Assembly (NCBI GenBank): GCA_027307195.1
Contig: DAHUXL010000134.1
Coordinates: forward strand, 1 to 49,364
Length of the DNA stretch: 49,364 nt
Reading direction: 5' to 3'
DNA from: Rhodanobacter sp.
GTDB taxonomy: Bacteria > Pseudomonadota > Gammaproteobacteria > Xanthomonadales > Rhodanobacteraceae
The number at the start of each line of letters is the position of its first letter. Position 1 is the stretch's first letter. Positions 19,831-27,784 of this stretch are shown one piece after another. The position numbers and the translations under genes were made by a program. The notes under the pieces were generated by a model. It worked only from the letters and a program-made list of their open reading frames with translations. It was not told where the DNA came from and made no database searches.

Positions 19831-19859
19831 TTGTCGAGCGCAGGCTGCTCCCGTATACT
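19831..19859 (+). promoter_or_regulatory. tRNA-Val promoter
   Basis: TTGTCG (19831-19836), 17-base spacer, TATACT (19854-19859), then a GC-rich discriminator (GCGCGG) of the kind seen in stringently controlled stable-RNA promoters. The predicted start is about 28 bases before the tRNA. Confidence 0.8.
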
Positions 19860-19893
19860 GCGCGGCTCGCGCGGTCGTTGAACGGCGTGAGAC

Positions 19894-19968
19894 GGGCGGT
19901 TAGCTCAGCGGTAGAGCACTACCTTGACATGGTAGGGGTCACAAGTTCGATCCTTGTACCGCCCACCA
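19894..19968 (+). tRNA. tRNA-Val (anticodon GAC)
   Basis: A 75-base tRNA with encoded CCA. The acceptor is GGGCGGT/ACCGCCC with discriminator A; D-arm TAGCTCAGCGGTAGAGCA; anticodon stem CTACC/GGTAG around the TTGACAT loop; T-arm AAGTTCGATCCTT. Anticodon GAC reads Val GTC/GTT. Confidence 0.97.
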
Positions 19969-19999
19969 ATTCATAACCCATTGATCGAATGGGACTAAG

Positions 20000-20027
20000 A
20001 GGGGAATCCGAGAGGGTTCCCCTTTTT
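20000..20027 (+). terminator. Terminator after tRNA-Val
   Basis: Ten-pair stem AGGGGAATCC / GGGTTCCCCT (one T-G pair), loop GAGA, then a T-run. It lies 31 bases beyond the tRNA. Confidence 0.92.
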
Positions 20028-20128
20028 GTTTGCGCATGAAGCCTTGAGATCGTGCACAAATCAGTACCGTCGTGCGGATAGACGCATGCACAGGCTGACT
20101 CGGGCACGCCTAAGGCATCGGCGCAGTC

Positions 20129-22402
20129 CTACAGCATGCGCAGCAATTCCCTCATCAGTGGCAGCCGGCGCACGCGCACGGCGCTGGCGCGGAAGACCGC
20201 ATTGGCCAGCGCCGGCGCAGCGGTGGGCATGGCGAGGAAGCTGGCGCCGGCGGGCGGGCGGTCGTCGGCGGGCACGACGATGACTTCGATCGCGTTCGGC
20301 AGCTGCGCCATGCTGGCCAGCGGATAGTCCTTGTAGTTGTGTTGCTGGATCTGGCCATCCTTGAACGTGATGGCGAGGTTCAACGCGGTGGACAACGCGT
20401 CGAGCGTGGCGCCGGCGAGCTGGCCTTCCAGGCCCAGCGGGTTGATCACGCGACCGACATCGGCGGCACAGACGACGCGCTGGATCACCAGCTTCTGCTC
20501 CTGCATCGCCACTTCGATGGCATGCGCCACATAGGCGCCGTCGACATGCCAGCAGGCGATGCCGAGGCCGTTGACGCTGTGCAGCCAGTTCTTCCATTCG
20601 ATCCGGTCGGTGACCAGCTTCAGCACGTTGGCCAGGCGGCCGGTATCGAGCGTGCCGCCGGCACTCAACGGCAGCTCGCGCGGTGCGCCTAGCATGCGCA
20701 GGTGGGTGACCAGCGGATCCTCTTTCATGCTGTGCGCGATTTCGTCGATGAAGCTTTCCACCGCGAACGCGTTGCTGAGGTGTGGCATGCCGCGCATCGG
20801 GCCGCGCGGGATCGCGGAATCCAGCGCGTACCAGTCGCTGCGATAGTTCGGCACCAGCGCGGCGGGCAGCTGATCGACGTGGAGTTCGGACGTCCATAAC
20901 CGGTTGTCGGGCATGTTGCGCTGGGTCAGCGCCGAGGCACTGGCCATGCGCTGGTTCCAGCCGAGCAGCTGGCGCTTGCGGTCGAGGGTCGCGCTGAGCT
21001 GGTGCACGCTGCCGGAGCGGTAATAGTCGTGGCCGAAGTCCTGCCCGCGCGTCCACAGCAGCCGTACCGGCTTGTCGATGGCCCTGGCCAGCATCACTGC
21101 CTCCGCGACATAGTCGTGATCGAGCCGGCGGCCGTAACCGCCGCCGACGCGTGGCACGCGGATGTCGATCTGCGCGGGACTCAGGCCGGTCAGGCGCTGC
21201 ACCACCGCCCATGCCCTCTGCGGTGCCTGGGTCGGCACGACCAGGCTGGCGCGATCCTTGTCCAGCTTCACCAGGCAGTTCATCGGTTCGGCGGTGGCAT
21301 GCGCCAGCCACGGCTGGTAGTAGGTGGCATCGAGCCGGCGTGCGGCTTTCCTGCTGGCGGCATCGACGTTGCCATCGTTGCGCACGCGCGCAGTGGGGTC
21401 GGTCTTGCCGGCGAGCAGGGCGCTGGCTTGTTGCTCCAGTGCGTAGCTGCTTTCGCTGCCGCTGGCGCCGGGCTTCCATTCGAGCTTGAGTTTCTCGCGG
21501 CCCTGCAGTGCCGACCACGTATCTTCGGCCAGCACCGCCACGGCCGGGGCAATCACCGTGCTGCCCAGCGGCTGCCCCGATTCGGGTCGCAGACGCACCA
21601 CCTTCAGCACGCCTTTGACGGCGAGCGTGTCGGTGGTGTCGATGTGCGCCAGCGTGCCGTCCGGCCATGGGCAATGCACCAGCACGGCGACCACGGCGTC
21701 GCCGTAGTGCTCGTCGATCGCATAGCGGGTCAGGCCGGTGACGATCTCGCGCGCGTCAACGTCGCCGGCCGGCTTGCCGATCAGCTGATAGTTCGCGGCA
21801 TCTTTCAGCGGCGGCGCGCTGACGGGCAACGCGATCTTGCCGGCATCCGCGGCCAGGCTGCCGTAGGTGAAGCGGCGACCGTCCGGCGCGATCACCGTGC
21901 CGGCCTCGCAGCGCAACTTGTTGGCCGGCACGCCGAGTCGACGTGCTGCGGCCTGCAGCAGCAGCCAGCGTGCCGTCGCACCGATCTGGCGCAGGTCGTT
22001 CCAGGCAGCGGGGATCGAGCCGCCGCTGCCGCCGATCTGGCGTCCATAGGTCCAGCGCGGCTGGCCGTTGTTCTCGGTCACGCCGAGGCCGAGCGGCACC
22101 ACGCTGACACGGTTCCAGTCGGCGTCGAGTTCGTCGGCGATGATCCGCGGCAGCGAGGTGGCAACGCCGGTGCCCGTATCCGGATCGCGCGCACCGATCA
22201 GCACGCTGCCGTCGGCATCGATGCGCACATAGGCGCCGAGGTCGTGGAAGGTGTCGCCGAGCAGGGCCAGCGGCAGCGGCGCATCGGCCGCATCGGCCAT
22301 GCGGATGCCGACTACCAGCGCGCCGGCGGTGCCGGCCAGCACCTGCAGGAAGCGGCGGCGCGACAATCGGATCTGGTTGGGCGTTGTGGGATCGTTGCTC
22401 AT
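20129..22402 (-). CDS. Molybdenum-hydroxylase-like large subunit (IorB/xanthine dehydrogenase family), atypical active site
   Basis: A 757-residue protein of the xanthine dehydrogenase/isoquinoline 1-oxidoreductase (IorB) family, whose members hydroxylate N-heterocycles or aldehydes with a molybdopterin-cytosine-dinucleotide cofactor. A twin-arginine leader, SRRRFLQVLAG (14-24), points to folded export to the periplasm. Cofactor-binding segments are recognisable: RQIGGSGGS (121-129), AHATAEPMNC (367-376), GGGYGRR (420-426) and a GPMRGMPHLSNAFAVESF stretch. The C-terminal motif that normally reads GVGE, with the catalytic glutamate, aligns to GASF (719-722). Activity is therefore uncertain. 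The start ATG 22402 overlaps the stop of the iron-sulfur subunit (ATGA). Confidence 0.85.
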   Translation of the reverse strand: MSNDPTTPNQIRLSRRRFLQVLAGTAGALVVGIRMADAADAPLPLALLGDTFHDLGAYVRIDADGSVLIGARDPDTGTGVATSLPRIIADELDADWNRVSVVPLGLGVTENNGQPRWTYGRQIGGSGGSIPAAWNDLRQIGATARWLLLQAAARRLGVPANKLRCEAGTVIAPDGRRFTYGSLAADAGKIALPVSAPPLKDAANYQLIGKPAGDVDAREIVTGLTRYAIDEHYGDAVVAVLVHCPWPDGTLAHIDTTDTLAVKGVLKVVRLRPESGQPLGSTVIAPAVAVLAEDTWSALQGREKLKLEWKPGASGSESSYALEQQASALLAGKTDPTARVRNDGNVDAASRKAARRLDATYYQPWLAHATAEPMNCLVKLDKDRASLVVPTQAPQRAWAVVQRLTGLSPAQIDIRVPRVGGGYGRRLDHDYVAEAVMLARAIDKPVRLLWTRGQDFGHDYYRSGSVHQLSATLDRKRQLLGWNQRMASASALTQRNMPDNRLWTSELHVDQLPAALVPNYRSDWYALDSAIPRGPMRGMPHLSNAFAVESFIDEIAHSMKEDPLVTHLRMLGAPRELPLSAGGTLDTGRLANVLKLVTDRIEWKNWLHSVNGLGIACWHVDGAYVAHAIEVAMQEQKLVIQRVVCAADVGRVINPLGLEGQLAGATLDALSTALNLAITFKDGQIQQHNYKDYPLASMAQLPNAIEVIVVPADDRPPAGASFLAMPTAAPALANAVFRASAVRVRRLPLMRELLRML

Positions 22403-22935
22403 GGCTGGCCTGCCTTGCCGGCGGCGACGCGCTTGATCGCGCGGCGCACGCGGGTCTGGCAGCCGCAGCGGCACAGGTTCGGCAGCTGGTCGATATCGTC
22501 GTCGCCGGGATGCGGCTTGCGCCTGAGCAGATCGATCGCGGCGATCAGCCAGCCTGGCGTGCAGTAGCCGCAGCCGATCGCATCTTCGTCGACAAAGGCC
22601 TGCTGCATCGGATGCAGGCTGCCGTCGTTGCCGGCCAGGCCTTCCACCGTGACGATCTGCCTGTCGGCCAGTTTGGCCAGCGGCTGGATAATCGCGGATA
22701 CCGCCTTGCCGTCGAGCAGTACCAGATCGGCACCGTTTTCGCCTCGCTCGCCACCGTATTTGGTGCCGGTCAGCCGCAGCACGTCGCGCAAATACCACAG
22801 CAGCGGCATCTGCGGATCGCCGGTGTGGCGGTAGTGCTCGCCGTTGATCTCAAGGTCAATGCCGTCACGCGCCTTCTCGGGCACGATGCTGCTGTCCGAA
22901 GTGACCGGCACGGCCTGGGCTTGCACGGGCGCCAT
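22399..22935 (-). CDS. Iron-sulfur subunit of the molybdenum-hydroxylase-like pair, lacking plant-type cluster cysteines
   Basis: A 178-residue IorA-like small subunit. Normally it carries two [2Fe-2S] clusters: a plant-type N-terminal one (pattern GTKYGC...CGAC...C) and a C-terminal helical one. Here the first site reads GTKYGGERGENGADLVLLDG (57-76), with Gly62, Asn67 and Asp70 where cysteines belong and Ile at the fourth position. The second site is intact: GCGYCTPG (C122, C125) and LCRCG (C155, C157). The codons around the missing cysteines are in frame with no sign of decay, so the change looks fixed rather than a recent mutation. It lies upstream of and overlaps the large-subunit gene. 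No cytochrome c partner is adjacent. Confidence 0.85.
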   Translation of the reverse strand: MAPVQAQAVPVTSDSSIVPEKARDGIDLEINGEHYRHTGDPQMPLLWYLRDVLRLTGTKYGGERGENGADLVLLDGKAVSAIIQPLAKLADRQIVTVEGLAGNDGSLHPMQQAFVDEDAIGCGYCTPGWLIAAIDLLRRKPHPGDDDIDQLPNLCRCGCQTRVRRAIKRVAAGKAGQP

Positions 22936-22987
22936 CCATCATCTCCTCACGAATCTGTCCGCACATTGTGGCATTGCTGCCGCCCGC

Positions 22988-24307
22988 TTAGGGGCGTGCG
23001 CGACTGAACAAGCGACGCCAGACCAGATACACCGGCACACCGGCCAGCATGATCAACCCGCCGATACCTGCATTGCGCGGGTTGTCGCGCATCGTCATCA
23101 CCACCACCCACGCCACCGTGCCGATGAACAACAGCGGCAACCACGGGTAGCCCGGCACCCTGAAACTCGCCGTGGCGCCGTCGCGGCGGCGATACCAGAA
23201 CAGCGTGGCGACGCCGACCGCGCAGGCCAGCCAGTCGCCGAACGTGGCGTAGTCCAGCAGCTGACCGTAGCTGCCCGACAGCGCCAATACGATCGCCCAG
23301 CCGGACAGCAACAGCAGTGCGGTATTTGGCGTGCGGTAACGCGGGTGCAGTCGTGCGACCGCGCGGAAGAACAAGCCGTCCTCGCCCATCGCCTGCAGCA
23401 CGCGCGCGCCGGCGACCAGGGTGATGTTGCAGAAGCCCAGCGTGGAAATCGCCACGCCGAGCGCGATCAACTTGGCGCCGAGCGGGCCGACCACCCGCTG
23501 CATCACGTCGGCAGCCGGCGCGTGGCTGGCAGCGAGGCCGGCATGGCCGAGCACGGCCAGATAGGCCACGTTGACCAGCGCATAGGCGATGATCACCAGC
23601 AACATGCCGAGCGTCAGTGCGCGCGGCAGTGTGCGCTGCGGATCGCGCACCTCACCGGCCAGATTGTTGAGATAGGTGAAGCCGGAATACGCGAACAGCA
23701 CCGGCAACGCCGCGCCGATGAAACCGATCCCGCTGCGCGCCGGATCGACCGCCAGCACCTGACCGTGACCGGCACCGGCGAGGAACAGGCCACACACCAC
23801 CAGCACCGCCACCGCCAACAGCTTGAGCAGGGCGAACAGGTTCTGGATCTGCGCACCGAGGCGGATGCCGAACAGGTTGATGCCGCTGACGAAGACCAGT
23901 GCGCCGACCGTCAGCGGCAGCGCCATCGACGGCGGCAGGCTGAACACCGCCGCCGCATAGCTGGCGAAGATCGTCGCCACCGCCGCGCTTGAACCGGAGT
24001 AGATCACCAGCAACATGGTCCAGCCGAACAGGAACCCGGCCAGCGGTCCGAATGCCTCGCGCAGATAGACATAGGTGCCACCCGCATGTGGTCGACGTGC
24101 GCCGAGCTCGGCGTAGCAAAGCGCGCCGATCAGGGTGAGTACGCCGGCACCGGCCCAGATCAACAGCAGCGCGAGACCCGATTCGGTACGTTGTGCGGCA
24201 ATGCCGGGATTGAGAAAAATGCCGCCGCCGATGATCCCGCCAACCACGATCAGGGCAGCGTCCCACGGGCGCAGGCTGCGCGCATAGCCGGGCTGGTTGT
24301 CGTTCAT
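22988..24307 (-). CDS. APC-superfamily amino acid permease
   Basis: A 439-residue polytopic inner-membrane protein with about 12 hydrophobic segments. The first helix carries VVGGIIGGGIFLNPG (the unwound TM1 motif of LeuT-fold APC carriers), and the RRPHAGGTYVYLREAFGP region is typical of amino acid/polyamine carriers. The start is ATG 24307 (MNDNQPGYAR); the frame continues upstream but without a good site. Substrate not predictable. It lies 69 bases after the PhzF-like gene and 52 bases before the iron-sulfur gene, so the four may be one operon. Confidence 0.9.
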   Translation of the reverse strand: MNDNQPGYARSLRPWDAALIVVGGIIGGGIFLNPGIAAQRTESGLALLLIWAGAGVLTLIGALCYAELGARRPHAGGTYVYLREAFGPLAGFLFGWTMLLVIYSGSSAAVATIFASYAAAVFSLPPSMALPLTVGALVFVSGINLFGIRLGAQIQNLFALLKLLAVAVLVVCGLFLAGAGHGQVLAVDPARSGIGFIGAALPVLFAYSGFTYLNNLAGEVRDPQRTLPRALTLGMLLVIIAYALVNVAYLAVLGHAGLAASHAPAADVMQRVVGPLGAKLIALGVAISTLGFCNITLVAGARVLQAMGEDGLFFRAVARLHPRYRTPNTALLLLSGWAIVLALSGSYGQLLDYATFGDWLACAVGVATLFWYRRRDGATASFRVPGYPWLPLLFIGTVAWVVVMTMRDNPRNAGIGGLIMLAGVPVYLVWRRLFSRARP

Positions 24308-24376
24308 GCGGTGGGTCACCAAGGGCGGGAGGCGCAGCATGGCGGGCGTCGCGCGTGCGGGCAAGCCGGTGCTGTT

Positions 24377-25270
24377 TCAGCCCAGGCGAAACTCGCCGCG
24401 GATGCCCATGGCGCAGGCGCCGCCGATACTGATGGCGCCGGTCGCCGCGTCGCGCATCACCTCGACGTAGCCGTCGCGACCCACCTCGCGTCCCTGGCTG
24501 GCACGGTAGTGCAGGCCGTAGCCGGCGGGATCGCCAACCTCGGCCAGGAAGGCCATGATCGCGGCATTCGCACTACCGGTGACGGGATCTTCGGGAATGC
24601 CATCGGCGGGACAGAATGCACGCACAGCCATTGCTGCATCACCCCTCGCATCACTTGTGGACTCGCGGCCGAACACGCTGACGCCGACCGCGCCAATGGC
24701 CTGGCTGAGCGCCGCGATCAGCGCAAGATCAGGCTGCAACTGGCGCACGTCTGCTGCGCTGTTCAAGTCGCAGACGAGCCAGCGTGGCCCGTTGTCGACC
24801 AGTCGCATCCGGGCTTGCGTAAGATCGAGGTGCAGGGCTTTCGCCAACTCGGCATGCTCGCGCGCGGCTACGGTCTGCAGCGTGGCAGGCGGCGCCTGCA
24901 CACGGATGATCCGTTCATTGCCGCAGCCCTCGACGCGCACAGGCAGCAGCCCGGCGGCGCACTCCTGTACCAGATCGGATTTTCCGGGCGGCACCAGCGC
25001 GGATTCGATCGCGGCATACGCGCTGCCCACGCTGGGGTGGCCGGCGAATGGCAGCTCCTGGCGCGGGGTGAAGATGCGTACGCGGTAGTCCGCGTCGGCG
25101 CGGGTCGGCGGGAGCAGGAAGGTGGTTTCGGACAGGTTGGTCCAGCGCGCGAATGCCTGCATCGTGGCGTCATCCAGACCGTCGCCGTCGATCACCACGG
25201 CCAGCGCATTGCCGAGCAGCGGCAGGTGGGAGAACACATCGAGCTGCATGAAACGGCGGGTGCGGGACAT
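24377..25270 (-). CDS. PhzF family isomerase/epimerase-like protein
   Basis: A 297-residue protein of the PhzF fold (two diaminopimelate-epimerase-like halves). Visible are GNALAVV (20-26), LSETTF with the conserved Glu48 used as acid/base in PhzF, FAGHPSVGSAYA, and EDPVTGSANAAI. True PhzF isomerises DHHA in phenazine synthesis, but no other phenazine gene is present, so this is one of the many PhzF-like proteins of unknown substrate. First gene of the likely minus-strand group with the permease and the molybdenum-hydroxylase-like pair. Confidence 0.9.
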   Translation of the reverse strand: MSRTRRFMQLDVFSHLPLLGNALAVVIDGDGLDDATMQAFARWTNLSETTFLLPPTRADADYRVRIFTPRQELPFAGHPSVGSAYAAIESALVPPGKSDLVQECAAGLLPVRVEGCGNERIIRVQAPPATLQTVAAREHAELAKALHLDLTQARMRLVDNGPRWLVCDLNSAADVRQLQPDLALIAALSQAIGAVGVSVFGRESTSDARGDAAMAVRAFCPADGIPEDPVTGSANAAIMAFLAEVGDPAGYGLHYRASQGREVGRDGYVEVMRDAATGAISIGGACAMGIRGEFRLG

Positions 25271-25390
25271 GGCGATTCCGGCTGGGCATCGCCTGACGAT
25301 GCCACCCGCAAGCGCCCGTCACAAGTAGGGTGCGCCCGGGCCAGCATGCGCACGCTGGGTTGCGGCAGACGGGACGAGGCGCCAGCAAGC

Positions 25391-25422
25391 AGGAAGCCGA
25401 CGTCTTGCGGCGTCGGCTTCCT
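25391..25422. terminator. 12-bp stem-loop after the S53 protease gene
   Basis: Perfect arms AGGAAGCCGACG / CGTCGGCTTCCT around an 8-base loop. It starts 19 bases past the protease stop and probably terminates or protects its 3' end; there is no T-run on either side, so intrinsic termination is not certain. Confidence 0.55.
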
Positions 25423-25440
25423 GTGCGGGGGGTCGAATGG

Positions 25441-27348
25441 TCAGAACACGCTGAGGAACAAGGCCAGGTTCGTCACGTTGAGCGTGCCGATGCCTGCACC
25501 GGGGTCATAGCCATTGACGCCGTTGTAGAACCAGTTGTCGCCCGCCCTGATGTCGGTGAACGGCGAGAACGGGCCGTAGCCGAAGATGTTCTGCAGCGGA
25601 TAGACCTGCGGATTCCAGAAACCGACGCGGCCGCGGGTCGACTGCTTCAGCAGTGCGCTGATGCCGTTGAGCTGGGGTGCGACAAAGCTGGTGCCGCCTT
25701 CGAACGTCAGCAGGCCCGCGCCGTCCAGTGACGAGACGAAGCTGTAGCCGCTTTCCGGATCCGCATTCAGAGAAATGTCGGGCACGTTGCGACCGCGGTA
25801 ATTGCCCGGCAGCGTGTAGTTGATGCCAAACGCCGGGAAGAACAGGGTCTGGTTCTTCTCGCTCTTGCGAATGCCGGAAGTGAACTGCTGATAGCGCGGC
25901 AACGACCAGAACACGCTCACACCACCACCTCCGCCGACCGAGAACACCTCATCGGTGATATCCACGCCGAAATTGGTCTGGAAATACTTGGAGATGTAAT
26001 CCCAGCCCCAGACGCTTTCCTTGCTGATCGATGCCGTCGGTCCACCGCTGAAGCTGAAAGAGAACGGTACGGTCGTGCCACCCGCAGTGGTGATGTAAGG
26101 ATCGGATCCGGGGGCGTCGGCAGTGAGCGGCGGCGGCACGGGGTCGGTGAGCGAGCCGCCCAGTCCACGCACCGTGTCGTAGGCGCCCGAGTCGCCGGAC
26201 GTGGCGAACATCGAGATGCCCTGTGCCGCCGCTTCCAGGAAGACCTGGTGGAAGGCCAGCAATTCGTCGGTGAAGTCGACACCGCCGTTGAGTTGCGGGA
26301 AGTAGAAGATTTCCGGCGAGCCCCAGCTTACCGACAGGCTGTCGACCTTGTTGTCGGACACCGCCTGATTGAACACGTCGAAGAAACCGGCATCGGTGTT
26401 GGGTGCGTCGTACACGATGATGTTCGCCCAGGGTGCCAGACCGCCGGACTGTTCGACATCGAGCGAGGTCTCGCCGGAGCCGGCATTGCTGCCCAATGGA
26501 CCGCCGCCGTCCACATGCACCTGGGTGATGCGGTTGGGTTTCACCGCCAGGCCGATCGTGCTCCAGTAGCTGTAGGCATCGGCGGGGAGGAAGTTCGCCA
26601 GGGTGGCGATGCCGATGGTCGAGCCCTTGCCGTTCACGCCGGCCTTGTAGAGCGGGTTGATGTTGTAGCGATTGGCCACATCCCCGACCGTGAATTCGCC
26701 AGGTGTGCAAGTGGCGGTGGGATTGCCGGTGCAGGGCGCGAGGGCAGGTGCCGCGCCCTTGGCCAGGGCATTCGTCCTGGGACCCGGCTGCGGCGGGAAC
26801 AGTGCACTTACGCGATGCGAGCGATAACGGGCCTCGCTGCTGAGGCCCGAAGCCACGACCAGCGTGCCGGAAAGCGCCGAGGGCATGCTTGGCGTGGCAT
26901 TCGGCCGGTGGAAGGTGGTTCCGTCACTGGCCTGGTAATCATGGATGGACGTATGGAAGGCTGTATTGAACTGGCCGATCGTACCGCTGACCTTGACTGC
27001 CAGATGGTTCGGCAACAACTCGACCTGGGTAAGCCCCTGCTGCTTCAGGAACGATTTCACCCTGGCGATCTCGTCGGCGGTGGCGCCATAGCGATCCGCG
27101 AACTGTGCCGTGGTGAGGAAGCGGTGATATGAGGGATTGCCCTGAGTGACCGTACTGTAGATGTACTGCTCGAGCGCGTCCTGATTGTGCAGGCCGAGCA
27201 CCAGCGTGACATTCACGGTTTGACCGGGATTGCTTGCCCCCAGGTCGGTAGGCGCCGAGTCGCCGGCGGCGAAAGATGTGGTAGCGAAGCCGCAAAGCAG
27301 CAGCGCCAACGAAGTCGCGAGCGACTTGCGATGCAAGTGCGTGAGCAT
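25441..27348 (-). CDS. Secreted S53 (sedolisin/kumamolisin) serine-carboxyl peptidase
   Basis: A 635-residue pre-pro-protease. The signal peptide (residues 1-28) ends near TTSFAA. The pro-kumamolisin activation domain runs about residues 45-185 (LGLHNQDALEQYI, NPSYHRFLTTAQFADRY). The catalytic domain shows the sedolisin set: Glu293 and Asp297 in GETSLDVE, Asp386 in TSGDSG, and Ser554 in GGTSFVAP. The calcium site is expected near the C-terminus (TDIRAGDN, DPGAGIGT). Such enzymes are active at acid pH and mature by autocleavage; secretion to the periplasm or medium is likely. Start ATG 27348 (MLTHLHRKS) is fixed by the signal peptide; TTTCTCC-type sequence upstream gives GGAGAAAG as ribosome site. 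Confidence 0.93.
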   Translation of the reverse strand: MLTHLHRKSLATSLALLLCGFATTSFAAGDSAPTDLGASNPGQTVNVTLVLGLHNQDALEQYIYSTVTQGNPSYHRFLTTAQFADRYGATADEIARVKSFLKQQGLTQVELLPNHLAVKVSGTIGQFNTAFHTSIHDYQASDGTTFHRPNATPSMPSALSGTLVVASGLSSEARYRSHRVSALFPPQPGPRTNALAKGAAPALAPCTGNPTATCTPGEFTVGDVANRYNINPLYKAGVNGKGSTIGIATLANFLPADAYSYWSTIGLAVKPNRITQVHVDGGGPLGSNAGSGETSLDVEQSGGLAPWANIIVYDAPNTDAGFFDVFNQAVSDNKVDSLSVSWGSPEIFYFPQLNGGVDFTDELLAFHQVFLEAAAQGISMFATSGDSGAYDTVRGLGGSLTDPVPPPLTADAPGSDPYITTAGGTTVPFSFSFSGGPTASISKESVWGWDYISKYFQTNFGVDITDEVFSVGGGGGVSVFWSLPRYQQFTSGIRKSEKNQTLFFPAFGINYTLPGNYRGRNVPDISLNADPESGYSFVSSLDGAGLLTFEGGTSFVAPQLNGISALLKQSTRGRVGFWNPQVYPLQNIFGYGPFSPFTDIRAGDNWFYNGVNGYDPGAGIGTLNVTNLALFLSVF

Positions 27349-27784
27349 GAGCTTTCTCCAAGGGTTGAAACGGTCACGCTGGGTAACGCTGCGGCACCAC
27401 ATCGCGTCGCGCCCGCGCCCCCGGCAGGCCGGTGAGCCATACGTTCGTAATCTCGTTCCCCGACAACCCAGGACGGCCCCTGAAGATCAATCCGCGCTGG
27501 TCCGGCGACGCTAGCAGCGTAGGGTCGATCTTGGAAGTGTCTGATCGAGCGAAATATGTTGCGAAATCCATGCTGCAACTCAAAATCGTCCCGCATGAAA
27601 TTACGGTCATGCTTTTGGGTCGAGGCTGTCGCAGGCTGGCGAAACGCCTGATGTTGGAGCTTGCCTGCGGCCACCGACGGGCCGCCCACTTTCTGGTGGC
27701 AGACCAAGTTGCGGCACAATAGAGAGATTGTGCGTCGCAAACGGCCGTTTTCGACGCGGTATTTCCCGGAGTCGAAGCCGCCCC
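27349..27784. other. 436-base intergenic region between divergent protease and fumarase genes
   Basis: No convincing gene on either strand; short open frames here have no recognisable content. It must hold the promoters of both the protease (minus) and the fumarase (plus). A CACAAT hexamer at 27716-27721 is a possible -10 for fumarase, without a good -35. The part near 27540-27610 is more AT-rich than its surroundings. Confidence 0.5.

Noticed and set aside
24377-25270. Phenazine biosynthesis locus
   Set aside because: Only a PhzF-like protein is present. The other phenazine genes are absent, and PhzF homologues are common outside such pathways.
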